This document shows, one piece after another, positions 7,210 to 8,317 of a stretch of 8,317 nucleotides of DNA. Origin of the DNA: an uncultured beta proteobacterium (GTDB lineage: Bacteria > Pseudomonadota > Gammaproteobacteria > Burkholderiales > Burkholderiaceae); contig CAJAFJ010000411.1 in assembly GCA_903938955.1 (NCBI GenBank), forward strand, positions 1-8,317. The letters are read 5' to 3'. Every line of letters starts with the position of its first letter. Within the stretch, counting starts at the first letter, position 1. The notes under the pieces were generated by a model. The model saw only the letters and a program-made list of their open reading frames with translations, searched no databases and was not told where the DNA came from. The position numbers were made by a program, and so were the translations under genes.

Positions 7210-7944
7210 GTGGCAGGACACAGTAAATGGGCCAATATTCAGCACCGTAAAGGTCGTCAGGACGTAAAACGGGGCAAGATTTGGACACGTATCATCCGTG
7301 AAATCACGGTGTCAGCCCGTGCCGGTGGCGGTGATCTGGCCATCAACCCGCGTCTGCGTCTGGCGGTGGAGCGGGCCAAGGCCGCCAACATGCCGGCCGA
7401 CCGCGTCAAGTACAACATCGACAAAGCCACCGGCAACCAGGAAGGTGTGCATTACGAAGAAATTCGTTATGAAGGCTACGGCATTGGTGGCGCCGCCATT
7501 CTGGTCGACACCATGACCGACAACAAGGTGCGCACGGTGGCTGAAGTGCGCCACGCTTTCTCCAAGTACGGCGGCAACATGGGCACCGAAGGTTCGGTGG
7601 TGTTCCAGTTCAAACATTGCGGCCAGCTGATTTTTGCGCCTGGCACGAATGAAGACAAGGTCATGGAAGTGGCGCTGGAGGCGGGTGCCGAAGACGTCAT
7701 CACCGATGACGACGGCGCGATTGAAGTGTTGACCGCCTATGCCGATTTTGAAACGGTCAAAAATGCGCTGGAAGCTGCGGGCTTAACGCCTGAAATGGCG
7801 GAGGTCACCATGCGCCCGGAAAACCCGATTGAGCTCACCGGTGACGACGCCGTGCGCATGCAAAAGCTGCTTGATGTCCTTGAAGAACTCGACGACACGC
7901 AAGCTATTTATCACAACGCCCAAATAGACAGTGCTGCACTATGA
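7210..7944 (+). CDS. yebC: YebC/PmpR/TACO1-family protein
   Basis: A conserved cytoplasmic protein of 244 residues, normal for the family. It opens with the family signature [17 protein letters not shown], continues with [14 protein letters not shown] (about 54-67), and has [19 protein letters not shown] (about 88-106) and [16 protein letters not shown] (119-134). The family has been described as a DNA-binding transcriptional regulator (PmpR in Pseudomonas), and more recently as a translation factor that relieves ribosome stalling, like mitochondrial TACO1; the sequence does not decide between these roles here. The start is GTG at 7210: it yields the exact family N-terminus and sits six bases after a good GAAGGA ribosome binding site (7198-7203). 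The stop codon overlaps the purD start in ATGA, suggesting cotranscription and translational coupling. Confidence 0.96.
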   Translation: MAGHSKWANIQHRKGRQDVKRGKIWTRIIREITVSARAGGGDLAINPRLRLAVERAKAANMPADRVKYNIDKATGNQEGVHYEEIRYEGYGIGGAAILVDTMTDNKVRTVAEVRHAFSKYGGNMGTEGSVVFQFKHCGQLIFAPGTNEDKVMEVALEAGAEDVITDDDGAIEVLTAYADFETVKNALEAAGLTPEMAEVTMRPENPIELTGDDAVRMQKLLDVLEELDDTQAIYHNAQIDSAAL

Positions 7945-8317
7945 GAATTCTTGTAATAGGCGGCGGTGGCCGTGAACATGCTTTGGCCTGGAAACTGGCG
8001 CAATCGCCCAAGGTGCGCAAGCTTTTTGTGGCCCCGGGCAACGGCGGTACGGCACTGGATGCCCGCTATGAAAATGTCAACATCACCGATGTGCATGAGT
8101 TGCGCGTCTGGGCGATTGAGCAAAAAATAGAACTCACCGTGGTGGGGCCTGAGGCGCCGCTGGCGGCGGGTGTGGTGGATGAATTTCGCAAGCACGGCCT
8201 GCGCGTGTTTGGCCCGACGGCTGCTGCTGCCCAGCTGGAGAGTTCCAAGGCGTTTTCCAAGGCGTTCATGAAACGGCATGGCATTCCCACGGCGGAATAC
8301 GAGACTTTCACAGACGC
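7941..8317 (+). CDS. purD: Phosphoribosylamine-glycine ligase, N-terminal part (cut by window edge)
   Basis: GAR synthetase joins glycine to 5-phosphoribosylamine with ATP, the second step of purine synthesis, in the cytoplasm. The reading frame is open to the right edge, giving 125 codons of a protein that usually has about 420-430. The N-terminal domain is clear: [19 protein letters not shown] (1-19, the family's GxGGREHA nucleotide-site signature), FVAPGNGGT (about 29-37), [16 protein letters not shown] (68-83), [18 protein letters not shown] (about 91-108), then the [10 protein letters not shown] segment that leads into the ATP-grasp domain. Its ATG shares four bases with the yebC stop. 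No strong ribosome binding site precedes it, consistent with re-initiation by ribosomes finishing yebC. Confidence 0.96.
   Translation, partial: MRILVIGGGGREHALAWKLAQSPKVRKLFVAPGNGGTALDARYENVNITDVHELRVWAIEQKIELTVVGPEAPLAAGVVDEFRKHGLRVFGPTAAAAQLESSKAFSKAFMKRHGIPTAEYETFTD

Overview
The window reads as ordinary chromosomal DNA of a betaproteobacterium, most likely from the Comamonadaceae (Rhodoferax/Polaromonas/Acidovorax type). This rests on the GC-rich codon use, a 3-hydroxybutyrate dehydrogenase typical of polyhydroxybutyrate-storing bacteria, a PPi-dependent phosphofructokinase, and a RelA of proteobacterial type. The genus assignment is an impression from protein and codon style, not a database result.

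Layout: (1) positions 1-210, minus strand, the first 70 codons of a 3-hydroxybutyrate dehydrogenase (bdhA), cut by the window edge. (2) An 82-bp divergent intergenic region with a small inverted repeat. (3) A plus-strand run of three genes: an alpha/beta hydrolase of unknown substrate (293-1234), the ppGpp synthetase relA (1294-3549), and a pyrophosphate-dependent phosphofructokinase pfp (3608-4822). The genes are separated by gaps of about 58-59 bp. (4) A convergent junction holding a 34-nt imperfect hairpin (4837-4870). (5) Two minus-strand genes: uracil phosphoribosyltransferase upp (4889-5539), preceded by a HerA-like/DUF853 ATPase of the YjgR type (5628-7151). (6) A 58-bp divergent region, then plus-strand yebC (GTG start, 7210-7944) and purD (from 7941, open at the right edge), which share an ATGA stop/start overlap.

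Functionally this is housekeeping metabolism and regulation: ketone-body/PHB turnover, stringent response, glycolysis/gluconeogenesis, pyrimidine salvage, translation factor/regulator YebC, and purine synthesis. Several products make or use pyrophosphate (Pfp uses it; Upp releases it; ppGpp hydrolysis elsewhere releases it). That they sit together may be chance.

No mobile element, CRISPR array, tRNA, rRNA or phage gene was seen, no intergenic stretch exceeds 90 bp, and no gene is frameshifted. I found no convincing undescribed system. The points most worth a second look are the eroded hydrolase half of RelA, the GGNDS active-site motif in Pfp, the repeated C-terminal motif in the DUF853 ATPase, and the hairpin at the convergent junction.
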